Shown: positions 49,124-58,555 of the stretch, one piece after another
Layout: each line of letters opens with the position of its first letter
Numbering within the stretch: the first letter of the stretch is position 1
From: Hyphomonadaceae bacterium JAD_PAG50586_4
GTDB taxonomy: Bacteria > Pseudomonadota > Alphaproteobacteria > Caulobacterales > Aquidulcibacteraceae
Length of the DNA stretch: 64,000 nt
Direction of reading: 5' to 3'
NCBI GenBank assembly: GCA_023242925.1
Contig: CP096134.1
Span: 2,561,501 to 2,625,500, forward strand
Made by a program: the position numbers and the translations under genes
Notes under the pieces: generated by a model
What the model saw: only the letters and a program-made list of their open reading frames with translations
Told to the model about the DNA's origin: nothing
Databases searched by the model: none

Positions 49124-50056
49124 ATTGGAGGCGGCCGAATGGGTCGTCCTGTTCGATACGCCCGATTGGGACGCTGGCGATGTCGCCCGCTTTCGCCGCT
49201 GGATGGCCAAATCCGACACCCATCGCGCAGCCTTCGTCGGCGCCGCTGAAACCTGGCATGAGCTTGATCTTCTGGCCCGGCTCGAAGCATTTCCGATTGC
49301 CGCCAATGATGTTGAGGATGCGCCTCCTGCCACATCGCGCAGGGTTGTGCTCGCGGGGCTGGGCGCCGGCGGCCTGGCGCTTGGGATTGCGGGGTATGTC
49401 GCGATGGCGCCTGCGCGAGCCGAAGCGTTCGAGACCGCGGTGGGCGAAGTCCGTGAAGCCGCGTTGCCCGACGGCAGCCTCATTGTTCTCAATGCGGCCA
49501 CGCGCATTGAAGTGCGCGCCCGCAGCGCCAGCATCAGCGCAGGCGAAGCGCTCTTTGTCATCGCCGCTGGCGCTTCACCATTCGTGATCAAGACCCCTAT
49601 GGTCAGATCGCGTGCGAAGCGGGCGAAATCCTCGCCAAGGTCTTGAGCGATCACGTGCGCGTCTCCTTGCTCTCAGGCGCCGCCGCCGGCATGCAGCGCG
49701 CCTTCTTGAGCGCCCGCGAGACACCGCGCACCGATGCGCACAATGAGCTGGTGTTCAGCCGCGATTCTATAGCGGTGGCGCCGGTCTCGTCTGGCCCGCT
49801 TTTGCGCCGCACGCTCTGGCGCGAAGGGCAGCTGGCGTTCGATGATGCGCTTTTGGCCGAAGCCGTCGCAGACGTCGCGCGCCAGACCGGGGCGCGCTTT
49901 GAGTTTGCCGATCCCGCACTCGGCGCACTGCGCGTGGGCGGGCTTATCCGCGCCAATGATCTCGATGGCTTTCTGCGGCTCTTGCGTGAAAATTTGGCGA
50001 TCGACGCTGAACGCCGCGACGACGTCATCGTGCTGAGCTCAACAGCGACGTTCTGA
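49095..50056 (+). CDS. FecR-like anti-sigma factor (one frameshift)
   Basis: The start MTGEAPTRIELEAAEWVVLF leads into the FecR N-terminal block FRRWMAKSDTHRAAFVGAAE (normally FxxWLxxxPxHRxA). One membrane helix follows (VVLAGLGAGGLALGIAGYVA). A missing C near 49598 splits the periplasmic domain; repaired, it reads TPYGQIACEAGEILAKVL and ends with an STN-like half (GRFEFADPALGALRVGGL-like). Total 320 residues. It would hold the sigma factor until the receptor signals. Confidence 0.85.
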
Positions 50057-50070
50057 GTGATCGCAAAGAA

Positions 50071-50103
50071 AAGCGCCGCCCAGAGCTGGCTCTGGCGGCG
50101 CTT
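50071..50103 (+). terminator. Stem-loop terminator after the FecR-like gene
   Basis: AAGCGCCGCCCAGAGC and GCTCTGGCGGCGCTT pair over 15 bases with one bulged C. It lies 14 bp past the stop. Confidence 0.65.
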
Positions 50104-50154
50104 ACTTGGCGTTTCAACAGCGTCGGTGTGGGGCACACGATCGCTCTTGAGAGC

Positions 50155-50226
50155 CTATTTCTTTTTGGCCTTTTTGGCCGGGGCCTTTTTCGGCGCGGCT
50201 TTCGCCGCCTTCTTCTTCGCAGCCAT
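50155..50226 (-). CDS. Lys/Ala-rich 23-residue peptide (histone H1-like)
   Basis: An ATG at 50226 opens a 23-codon frame starting MAAKKKAAKAAPKKAPAKKA, with 10 Lys, ending at a TAG. The repeat-like K/A/P composition resembles the tails of bacterial H1-like proteins that bind DNA. GGAGCGTGAC lies before the ATG. It may be a true micro-protein or the remnant of a longer one. Confidence 0.5.
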   Translation of the reverse strand: MAAKKKAAKAAPKKAPAKKAKKK

Positions 50227-50359
50227 GTCACGCTCCATTGAGGGACTGAGATGTCCCGCCTAACGCCATTGCGCGCTGAGTCCGGAATCAAATGTTAACG
50301 CGCGATGGCGTCAGCGCAGGCTGTGGGCTCCAAGAGGCGCCATCTGCCGTGGACTTCGA

Positions 50360-51241
50360 TTATTCGCCAGCGCGATCCAAGTCGATCGAGATCGGACAAT
50401 GATCGGAGAGCCGCGCGCCGGCATAGGTCCATTCTCTGAAATTGCCGAAGCGCGCGACGTCCGCTTGATTGAAAACGATGTGATCGATGAATTCAGGATA
50501 TTGGGGGTTACATTGGGCCCCCTGCCCCGCGCTGGCAAAGCCCAAGTCGGGCGCGCCATCATCCCAGCCGGCCCAAATCACATCGTCGGGGCGCGCCAAG
50601 CGCCGGTTGAAATCACCGAGGACGAGGAAGCTCTCGCCGCCATGCGCGCGCGCTTCCATCCAGGCTTCGACGATCGGCGCCTGACGCGCCAATACCGCGC
50701 AATCGTCGCCCGCCGCGCCGCTCGCACAGCGCGATTTCAAATGCACCACCAATAATCTGATCGCCGCTTCACCATGCGGCCGCACGATCACGTCCACGGA
50801 AGAGCGCAAATCATCATTGCCGAGCTGGAGCGCAGTCAAATCCGGCATGCGCTCGAACGCGACGCCGCGGCGGATGGCGAAACCCGTCGCCTGACGATTG
50901 ATATTGTGCGTGGGCCGATCATTGCAGGCGCTGATACGCCCCGCGCCCGGTCGAGCTTCCATGACGATGGCCCAGGCCTCTGGCGTGAACACGCGCTCGG
51001 CGGCGGCGACCGATTCCACCTCCTGGAACGCCACCACATCTGCGTCGAGGTGTGTGACGAACGCGCGCAGCGCCGCATAATCAGCCTCTGTGCGCGGGGC
51101 ACACCCGCTATCGTCGCGCTCGGCCAGATGCTCGATGTTCCACGCCGCGATGCGCAGATGCTGGGGCCCGGCCTGGGAGGCCCGCGGGGCCGTCGCACAC
51201 GCGCCAAGCATCAATGAACAAGCGACAATCAAGAAGCGCAT
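50360..51241 (-). CDS. Endonuclease/exonuclease/phosphatase-family lipoprotein
   Basis: From the ATG at 51241 (GGAG upstream) the protein has a signal peptide with lipobox LMLGAC (Cys15). EEP-fold motifs follow in order: IAAWNIEHL, VVAFQEVESV, LLVVHLKSRC, LVLGDFNRRL, FIDHIVF and SDHCPISIDL. The 293-residue protein would be a periplasmic nuclease or phosphatase. Substrate unknown. Confidence 0.9.
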   Translation of the reverse strand: MRFLIVACSLMLGACATAPRASQAGPQHLRIAAWNIEHLAERDDSGCAPRTEADYAALRAFVTHLDADVVAFQEVESVAAAERVFTPEAWAIVMEARPGAGRISACNDRPTHNINRQATGFAIRRGVAFERMPDLTALQLGNDDLRSSVDVIVRPHGEAAIRLLVVHLKSRCASGAAGDDCAVLARQAPIVEAWMEARAHGGESFLVLGDFNRRLARPDDVIWAGWDDGAPDLGFASAGQGAQCNPQYPEFIDHIVFNQADVARFGNFREWTYAGARLSDHCPISIDLDRAGE

Positions 51242-51379
51242 CAGACGTCTCCACTCCTCTATCAGGCCCGAGCCTCTCGCTCGACCTTGCCATCGCCCAG
51301 AGAGCAACAATGAAGCGACCGAGCGCTTTCGCCAAGCGCGATCGTCAAAGCAAGGCCTTGCGCGCCTCCGAACAGGCAC

Positions 51380-51640
51380 TCATTTGAACCTCGGATTGCC
51401 CCCTTCATTGCGCGGATGATCGCTACGCACATCGACTTTGCGCGCGCCGCACTTGGAGCATCTGAGCGGTAATTCATCGAGCTTTTTATCTTCGCCCCAA
51501 AGCACGATCGCATGCAGCAAAGACATCTCCCCGGTGTGATGACAGCCGCCATCTTGCGCCGGCGTACTGGCGCAATGGATGACGAGATAGGCATAGCGGT
51601 TCTGCTGGCGCACCTGCGCCAAAGTGATCTTCACGCCCAT
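51380..51640 (-). CDS. Small hypothetical protein with a Zn-ribbon-like tail
   Basis: Eighty-six residues. The second half has LRCSKCGARKVDVRSDHP, a CxxC knuckle; an upstream CHH may complete a metal site. No membrane segment. It is 10 bp after the next upstream gene, so probably co-transcribed. Confidence 0.65.
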   Translation of the reverse strand: MGVKITLAQVRQQNRYAYLVIHCASTPAQDGGCHHTGEMSLLHAIVLWGEDKKLDELPLRCSKCGARKVDVRSDHPRNEGGNPRFK

Positions 51641-51650
51641 GTACGTGCGA

Positions 51651-51950
51651 TCAGACGAGCGCTGAAACGAGCGGCGCCCAGGATGCGATCTCGTCTAAGG
51701 GCTGCACTTCGCCATCGCGCGTGATCAAAAACCAATCCTCGTCCTCGCGCTGTGCGATCAGCACACGCATCGCGTTGGGCTCACGCGCATACACAGCACG
51801 CCGATTGGGAGCGTCCGCGCAATCAAAGCGCCACGCGTCGCGCGGCGGGCGTAGCGCGTGTAGGCGCGTCAATGGGATTTCGAATTCGTCCGCGTCTTCG
51901 TGAAAGACGCGCTGATCGACATCCCATGTGTCGTCGCGCCACTCGTCCAT
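51651..51950 (-). CDS. Hypothetical protein
   Basis: Ninety-nine residues starting MDEWRDDTWDVDQRVFHEDA, rich in Asp, Glu and Trp, with a strand-like centre (NAMRVLIAQREDEDWFLITR). The fold looks like a small beta domain. Family not recognised. It pairs with the Zn-ribbon-like gene. Confidence 0.6.
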   Translation of the reverse strand: MDEWRDDTWDVDQRVFHEDADEFEIPLTRLHALRPPRDAWRFDCADAPNRRAVYAREPNAMRVLIAQREDEDWFLITRDGEVQPLDEIASWAPLVSALV

Positions 51951-52113
51951 CGCCACCCTCGTTCCAGGCAGGCAATAATGTTCCTGCTTTGTTCCGGAGT
52001 CAATGCGACGCCGGCGTGAGCTTGTGGATATGGATTTTGCTTGGCTGAGCGAGCCTCGCTGGAGCGTGAAGGCGAACACGCTTAAGCACACCGCCGAGAT
52101 TCAGGAGCCAAGC

Positions 52114-52611
52114 ATGCAGCGCCCGCGTCTTCTCTCGTTTGTCGCGATAAGCATCGCCCTCATCCTCGGTGTGGCGCTCTCACCGTCGGTGCACGCACAA
52201 AACGCCAATGACCGCATCGGTAGGGCCAGTGTAATCGATGGCGACACGCTCGAGATTCACGGCGTGCGCATCCGTCTCGACGGCGTTGACGCCCCCGAAC
52301 GCGGCAAACGCTGCGGCGATGTGAATGTCTATCAACGCGCCGCACAGGCGCTTGATAGTTTCGTCGAAGGCCGGACCGTGCTCTGCGCCATTGCAGGCGC
52401 CCCCGATCGCTACGGACGCGAGATTGGTCAGTGCAGCGTCGCCGGCGCCAGCGTCAGCGAATTCGTGGTCGCCCAAGGTTGGGCCCGCGATTGGCCCCGC
52501 TATAGCGGGGGCGCATACGCTGACGAAGAAGCGCAAGCCCGCGCCACGCGGCGCGGGATCTGGGCGCTCTCGTGCCCCGCCGAGCTTTGGGGCAATCGCC
52601 ATTACAATTGA
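52114..52611 (+). CDS. Secreted thermonuclease-like (SNase-domain) protein
   Basis: A signal peptide (ends SVHAQ, residue ~29) precedes one SNase domain: VIDGDTLEIHGVRIRLDGVD, APERGKRC, and DRYGREIGQCSV, which hold the Asp, Arg and Glu positions of the Ca-dependent nuclease fold. GWARDWPRYSGG and ARATRRGIW are also typical. AGGAG lies 8 bases before the ATG. Length 165 residues. Confidence 0.9.
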   Translation: MQRPRLLSFVAISIALILGVALSPSVHAQNANDRIGRASVIDGDTLEIHGVRIRLDGVDAPERGKRCGDVNVYQRAAQALDSFVEGRTVLCAIAGAPDRYGREIGQCSVAGASVSEFVVAQGWARDWPRYSGGAYADEEAQARATRRGIWALSCPAELWGNRHYN

Positions 52612-52653
52612 ATTCGTCGGCGGCGCGCGCCCGACGCTGTCAGCGCGCCCCAC

Positions 52654-52850
52654 TTAGTGCGGCCCCTCGAAAACGCACGAGACGTCTTGGGCCCCAATCG
52701 CGTAACGCACGCAACCGACTGGAGTGCTTGCCAGCGCCGATTTGATGAGATCGGCGCCAAATCCAGCGCGGGCGCCCGGCGCTGACCCGATCCCCACCTC
52801 GCGCCAATCGAACACATCCAAAAGCATGCGGCCAAATCCGCTCGCTTTGG
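52654..52850 (-). pseudogene. Possible C-terminal remnant of an HWE-type histidine kinase
   Basis: The end of a frame reads FDWREVGIGSAPGARAGFGA then DLIKSALASTPVGC, resembling the last ATP-binding motif (WRE-GG, GFG-LI) of HWE kinases. Nothing upstream supports the rest of a kinase. It overlaps the start region of a small gene on the other strand and is a weak call. Confidence 0.3.
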
Positions 52851-52942
52851 CAAAGACCACCACAGGAGGGATGGGTAGACGCCGCCGGCGTAAGGGTCGC
52901 GCAGCTTTTACATGTGGCGCTTTGTTCGCTGCACCGGCAAGG

Positions 52943-53161
52943 ATGCGCGTGACGGCCATGATCTGCATGCTTCTTGCTCTTTCGCTCTGCATCGGCGCGC
53001 TCGCCCTCGCCGCCTACGAGGTCGCGCTGCATTTATGCCGCCAGCCGGCCAACGACACCGATGCGCCGTTCATTCACTCGCGCCTGCGCACGCGCATGCG
53101 GGTGGCCGCGCCCTTGTTGGCAGGCGCGCTCGCATTGTTTTGCTTGGCCCCGCACGCCTAA
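52943..53161 (+). CDS. Small two-helix membrane protein
   Basis: From the ATG at 52943 (or 52958) about 72 residues contain two hydrophobic helices (MICMLLALSLCIGALALAAY and VAAPLLAGALALFCLAPHA). The loop carries several Arg. No family known. A GC-rich inverted repeat (CGGGCC / GGCCCG) follows the stop. Confidence 0.5.
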   Translation: MRVTAMICMLLALSLCIGALALAAYEVALHLCRQPANDTDAPFIHSRLRTRMRVAAPLLAGALALFCLAPHA

Positions 53162-53527
53162 TGCATTGGGCCAAAGAAGAACGGGCCCTGCGCAAGGCAA
53201 GGCCCGCTCGAAGGCAGGGTTTGGTGGTGGCCTCGCAGGGCGACGCGCTGGCGGTGGACCGATCCGACTAATTCTTCGTTGATGCGATCTTGGCCTGCGC
53301 GACTCTAAGAATGCGCGCCTCATGCGTCTCAGCTTGCGCCGCCCTACCCTCGCGGTGACGACGTCCCCAGACGTCTGCCTAAAGGGATCGCTGCTTCCTC
53401 AACAGCGGCGATCCCGACCGGTCATGCATCGGTCTTCGCACTATTTTCGCAACGTCGACTCAAAGGCTGCCGGGTTCATTCGTCTCATCTCCCACAGAGC
53501 CGCATCAAAGCGGGCGTGGGGAGTTAT
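53162..53527. other. Leader region of the lasso receptor operon
   Basis: No gene seen. A CGGGCC/GGCCCG inverted repeat at about 53182-53207 may end the previous transcript. GGGATCGC (53384 region) and GCGATCCC (ending about 53413) form a stem ahead of the receptor. GTGGGGAGTTAT supplies the ribosome binding site for 53528. A FecI-type promoter is expected here, but I cannot assign one. Confidence 0.4.
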
Positions 53528-56467
53528 ATGCACACATATCGCGGACACGCGCTGCGCAGCAGGTTGCGTTCAATTCTGGCCCTGGCCTTGGCCAGCACAT
53601 CCCTCCTAGCGTTGACGCCAAGCGCCTTCGCCCAGGATGCGGCGCCGGCATCGAACCAAGCCAGCGCGCGCATCGACTATCGCATTCCAGCCCAACCTCT
53701 TGCTTCCGCTCTAATGGCGTACGCCGAGCAAACCGGAATTGAGGTCTTGTTCGCTCATGAGGACGTCGAGGGCTTTACCTCGCGCCCGCTTATGGGCCGC
53801 TTCACAGCCGAAGAGGCCATCGCGCGACTCGTGCCGGCGGGCGCCCGCGCGTTGAGGTCCGCGCTGACGGCTCGTTGCGCTTGGAGCGCATCGCGCGCCC
53901 CCGTTCGCCTCCAGCGCTGATGAGGTCGTCACCGATGACGATCTCGTCGTCACCGGCACACGCATCCGCGGCGCGCCGCCCGCCGGCTCAAACCTATTGT
54001 CGCTGGATCGCGCCGCCATCGACGCCACCGGACGCGGCACGGTGCAGGACGTGCTGTCCACCTTGCCGCAGAATTTGCCCGGCAGCCAAAGCGAAACGAC
54101 CCAAATCGGCGCGCCGAATGACCGACGCAATATCGCGTTCGGGTCGGCCGTCGATCTGCGCGGTCTCGGCGCCGACGCCACTTTGACCTTGGTCAATGGC
54201 CGACGCATGGCCCCAGCCGGCTTCGGCAATTTTGTCGATATTGCTTCGATTCCCTTGAGTGCGGTCGCGCGCATCGAAGTGCTGGCTGACGGGGCCTCGG
54301 CGACCTATGGCAGCGACGCTGTCGGCGGCGTCGTCAATGTGATCCTCGATACACATTTTGAGGGCGCGACTTCGCGTATGCGCTTGGGCGGCGACGATGA
54401 GGGCGGCATGGGCGAATTCGCCGCCGCGCAATTGATTGGGGCCTCCTGGTCTACCGGCAATCTGATGCTGGGCTACGATTATCGCGCGCGCGATCATCTG
54501 GCCGCCGCCGATCGCGCGCGTGCGGCCGATTCCGATCTGCGTCGCTATGGCGGCTCTAATTTCTCTCGCACCCTGGCCAGTCCGGGCAACATCATCGCCA
54601 TCGGCGCAAGCCCCGTCGCACTGGCCATACCCGCAGGCCAAGACGGCCGCTCGCTTGCAGAGAGCGATCTCGTCGCGGGCGCGCTCAACCTGCAGCCTAT
54701 CAATGAAGGCGCTTATCTACTTCCCGATCAGAGCGCGCACGCGATCGTGCTTTCGGGCCGTCAGACCCTCACCGCGCGCATCGACGTCTTCGTCGATGTC
54801 TTGGCCGGCGTTCGCGACGCATATTCCGAACGCGCCCAGCTCGGCGCCAACATCGTCATCCCCGAGACGAATTATTATCGCCAGCTCAATGATCTGTTCT
54901 TGGGCGAAGGCCCGCTCGTCATGGCCTATTGGTTCGGCAACGATCTGGGGCCGATGCGATACACATCCTCCAGCGAAGGTCACAACGCGGCGGCCGGCAT
55001 AGACATTTCGCTTGGCGACAGCTGGCGGCTCGAACTGGCGCTGATGGACGCAAGCGTTGAAGAGCGCTTGTTGGTCGCCAACGCCTATGAGCTCTCAGCG
55101 CCCGTGCTCGCCGCTTTTGCCTCAGGCGATGCGAGCGCGGCCTTCAATCCGTTCGCCGGCGGCGGCGCAACGCCGGCATCCGTCCTCGCGAACTTCACGA
55201 CCGATCAACGCACGCGAACCCATTCGCGGTTGACGACTTGGTCGGCCAAAGCTGACGGCGTGCTCTTTGAACTGCCGGCGGGCGATCTTCGCCTGGCCAT
55301 CGGCGCGGAGCGTCGAAACGAGCAATTCGACATCACACGCGAGCTGGTGCGGGCGACGGGGACCAGCAACTTCTTCATTCAAGCACCAGGCGAACGCACC
55401 ATCGATGCGACGTTCGCGGAAATTCTCGCCCCCTTTTCGGACGCGCTTTCTCTCTCCGCTTCACTCCGCCACGAGACCTCAGATGATTTTGACGCCACCA
55501 CGCCCAAAATCGGTTTGAGTTGGGAGATCGTTCCAGAGCTCACGCTGCGCGCCACTTGGGGACAATCCTTCAAGGTTGCGCAATTCCAGCAGACGCTGGG
55601 CTCAAGCGGGGGCACCCTGGCGTCAGCGCCGGCGGCGCTTGATCCCTTGGCGACCGATGGCTCGACCGGCGTTCTCATTCTCGCTGGCGCCAATCCTGGG
55701 CTTGCGCCCGAGGAGGCCGAGACCTGGACAGCTGGCTTCAGCCTTCAACCGCGCGCGTTAGAGGGGCTTCGGATTGACGCCACCTATTTCGACATCGATT
55801 TCGCAAACCGGATCGGCGCGCCCGGCAATATCCTCACCGCCTTCCGCGATCCCACCGGCTTGGAAAGCGTTTTCACACGCAATCCGACCCTGGAGCAGAT
55901 TGAGGCGGCTGCGGCTTCGGTCGCGTCCGTCAGTGGCACGATCACGCTTGCGCAAGTCGAGGCAATCTTTGACGGACGATTGAGCAATCTTGCCAGCTTG
56001 CGCGTGCGTGGGATCGATGTTTCGGCCGCCTACGCGTTTGACAATGCCTGGGGCGACTGGACCGTCAATTTGGCGGCCAATGGTCTCCTCCAATATGAGA
56101 ATCGCACCGTTCCAGGCAGCGCTCCACTCGACACGCGCAACACCATCTTCAACCCCATCGATTGGCGCGCGCGGGCGGGAGTGTCGTGGCGGCTTGCGCC
56201 GTGGAGCGCGGGCGTCTCGGCCATCTACACCAATGCCTATAGCGACAATCTGAGCGCGCCGGCGCGCGAGATCGAGAGCGCCCTCACCTTCGATGCGCGC
56301 GCGGCCTTCGGCTTTGACGCGCGCGGCTCTGAGATCTCACTCTCGGTGCAGAATCTAACCGACGACGATCCCCCTTCGCCAACAATCCGTTGGGCTATGG
56401 CTTCGATTCCCAAAACGCGACGCCCATTGGCCGTACCTTCGCGCTCGAAATTCGCAAGCGCTGGTGA
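53528..56467 (+). CDS. TonB-dependent receptor with N-terminal STN signalling domain, lasso-locus type (three frameshifts)
   Basis: Adding one base near 53857, 53903 and 56371 yields a continuous 979-residue protein; all three are single-base deletions. After a signal peptide (ends SAFAQ) comes an STN domain (IDYRIPAQPLASALMAYAEQ, TSRPLMGRFTAEEAIARLVP), then a plug (DDDLVVTGTRIRGAPPAGSN, EVLADGASATYGSDAVGGVV) and a barrel ending ALEIRKRW. STN domains signal to FecR-type anti-sigma factors. The gene is followed 6 bp later by the isopeptidase, as in astexin-type lasso loci, where the receptor is thought to take up the lasso peptide. Confidence 0.87.
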
Positions 56468-56473
56468 GCATTC

Positions 56474-58555
56474 ATGGCCTTCGATCCGCCGCGCGCCTTC
56501 TTTGTCGCACTCATGCTCCATGCGTGTTCGGCCAACGCCCAGGCGCCCAGCGCTGTGCTTTGGGCGGACGGCGCCAGCGCCAATCTTGTGCGCGAATATG
56601 CGCCAATCTCCGGTCGCCCTGCGGAGCCCGCCGATCTGCAAGCGCTTGTGCGCTTGGGGGATTATGATGGCGGCTTTGCGCTTTCGCCAGATGGACGCTC
56701 ACTGGCCTTGATGGAGGTCCGATCCAATCGCGTTCAGAACACGCACGATCATACGCTTATTGTGGTCGACACCAGCAATGGCGCCGCGCGCGCGTTGGCG
56801 GACGGGGGCGGTTTTCTGCATCTGACCGCCAGCGGCCGCCGCGGCGGCGCGCCGCTCGCGCGCACGCCGCTTTGGTCGCCGGATGGTCGATGGGTCGCCT
56901 TCATCGCCGAACGCCAGGGCCATGCAGAACTCTGGATCGTCGCCCCGCAGACCGGCCGGACCCAACGCGCTGCGGCGCTCGATGGCGATGTGCAAAGCTT
57001 TGCCTGGCGCGATGACGCAAGCCTTGTCGTCCGCATCGGCACGCCACGCGCAGATCTTGCACGGATCGCTGAACGGGACGCCCTCTTCGGTTTTCATTTG
57101 GACGAGCGCTTCAGTCCGATGCACACGCCCAATGCGCGCGTTCCCGACGACGCGGCGGGCGCACGCCTTTTGCGGATGAACGTGTCTGATGGTTTGGTGT
57201 CGCAGGCCGACCCCGCCGACGCCGCGCGCCTTGCGCGCGACGCGCGCGATGCGCCTCACGGCACAGAGCGGCGCGCCATCGTCCGCCCCATTGGGCCATT
57301 CCCGGACGCCTCGCTCCCGGTCACGACGCCGGCGCTGATGCGCAGCGGCGATCAAATCGTCGAATGCACATGGCCCGCGTGCCGCGGCGAGGTCGTGCGC
57401 GCCTATCTTCATGAAGACGCCGAGACGATCTATTTTATCCGTCGCGATAATTACGGCGCACGGATGGCGCTTCACGCTTGGAACACGCGCACGCAGGATC
57501 TGCGGCTCGTCTATGCAACCGATGGCGTGTTGGCGACCTGCCAATTGGGCGCGCAGACGCTCTATTGCTTGGCGGACGCTTTCCATCATGCGCGCCGCGT
57601 CATCGCCATCGACCTCCAAACCGGGCAAGACCGCGTGCTCTACGATCCCAATCCGAACTGGCGCGCCATCGCCCAGCCCAGAAGCGACCGTCTCGATGTG
57701 CGCGATGGTGCGGGCAATGGTTCCTTTGCTCGGCTGGTCTATCCGCTCGATTGGCGCGCAGGGCGACGCTATCCCCTTGTGATCGTGCAATATCGCGCCC
57801 GCGGGTTTCTTGGCGCAGGCATCAGCAATGAATACCCTGTGCTGCCGATGTCGGCGCATGGCTATTTTGTACTCGCCGTTGAACGCGCGGAAGTCGAAGC
57901 CGTGCATCGCCGGCTTCCCATTGGCGAAGCCATGACACAGACCGAGCAAGACGGCTCTGAGAACGCCGTCAAGCTCGCCGCCATCGCCATTATGCTGCGC
58001 ACGCTTGACGCGCGCGGCCTCATCGACACCGACCGCGTCGCCATCACCGGCATGAGCGACGGCGCTGAAACCGTTTACGCGGCCCTCGATAGCGGCTGGC
58101 GCTTTCGCGCGGCGATCACTTCCTCGCCGCCCACGGACCGCGCCTCTTGGTGGCTCATGTCCGACGCCTATCGCAATGAACTCCGAAGCGAGAGCGGTTT
58201 CACACCTCCCTACGACCCCGCGCCGCCCTGGAACGCCTGGTGGGCGCGCATGATCTCCGCCGATCACGCCGCCACTTATGAGACGGCCTTGCTCATGAAT
58301 CTGGGCCAGACGGAAGTGCTGGCCGCCCTGCCGCTGCGGGCGCGCCTGTTAGAAGAAGACATGCCGGTTGATGTCTATCTCCACCCCAACGCCTACCATC
58401 TAAAGCCGTTGCCTTCGCAGATTGCATCCATCCAAGAGCGCAACCTCGCCTGGCTTGATCTGTGGCTGCGCGGACGCGACGCCGATGACGCAGAAGAGCC
58501 AGGTCGCGCCGCGCGTTGGCGCGCGCTGCTGCAAACTTACGATACGCCCAGGTGA
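56474..58555 (+). CDS. Lasso peptide isopeptidase, S9 prolyl-oligopeptidase family (AtxE-like)
   Basis: The 693-residue protein has a signal peptide (ends CSANAQ), a beta-propeller-like N-terminal part with repeats such as RTPLWSPDGRWVAFIAERQG, and a C-terminal alpha/beta hydrolase domain. The nucleophile is Ser528 in ITGMSDGAET; HPNAYHLKP carries the likely catalytic His (~642). Length and serine position match the lasso isopeptidases AtxE1/AtxE2, which open the macrolactam after uptake. Its position behind the STN receptor and facing lasso biosynthesis genes supports this over a general peptidase. Its 3' end overlaps that of the cyclase gene by 19 bp. Confidence 0.87.
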   Translation: MAFDPPRAFFVALMLHACSANAQAPSAVLWADGASANLVREYAPISGRPAEPADLQALVRLGDYDGGFALSPDGRSLALMEVRSNRVQNTHDHTLIVVDTSNGAARALADGGGFLHLTASGRRGGAPLARTPLWSPDGRWVAFIAERQGHAELWIVAPQTGRTQRAAALDGDVQSFAWRDDASLVVRIGTPRADLARIAERDALFGFHLDERFSPMHTPNARVPDDAAGARLLRMNVSDGLVSQADPADAARLARDARDAPHGTERRAIVRPIGPFPDASLPVTTPALMRSGDQIVECTWPACRGEVVRAYLHEDAETIYFIRRDNYGARMALHAWNTRTQDLRLVYATDGVLATCQLGAQTLYCLADAFHHARRVIAIDLQTGQDRVLYDPNPNWRAIAQPRSDRLDVRDGAGNGSFARLVYPLDWRAGRRYPLVIVQYRARGFLGAGISNEYPVLPMSAHGYFVLAVERAEVEAVHRRLPIGEAMTQTEQDGSENAVKLAAIAIMLRTLDARGLIDTDRVAITGMSDGAETVYAALDSGWRFRAAITSSPPTDRASWWLMSDAYRNELRSESGFTPPYDPAPPWNAWWARMISADHAATYETALLMNLGQTEVLAALPLRARLLEEDMPVDVYLHPNAYHLKPLPSQIASIQERNLAWLDLWLRGRDADDAEEPGRAARWRALLQTYDTPR

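Noticed and set aside
56699..58267. Long open frame of 522 codons antisense to the isopeptidase gene
   Set aside because: High GC content opens antisense frames. The sense strand has clear family motifs and catalytic residues, and the antisense product shows none.
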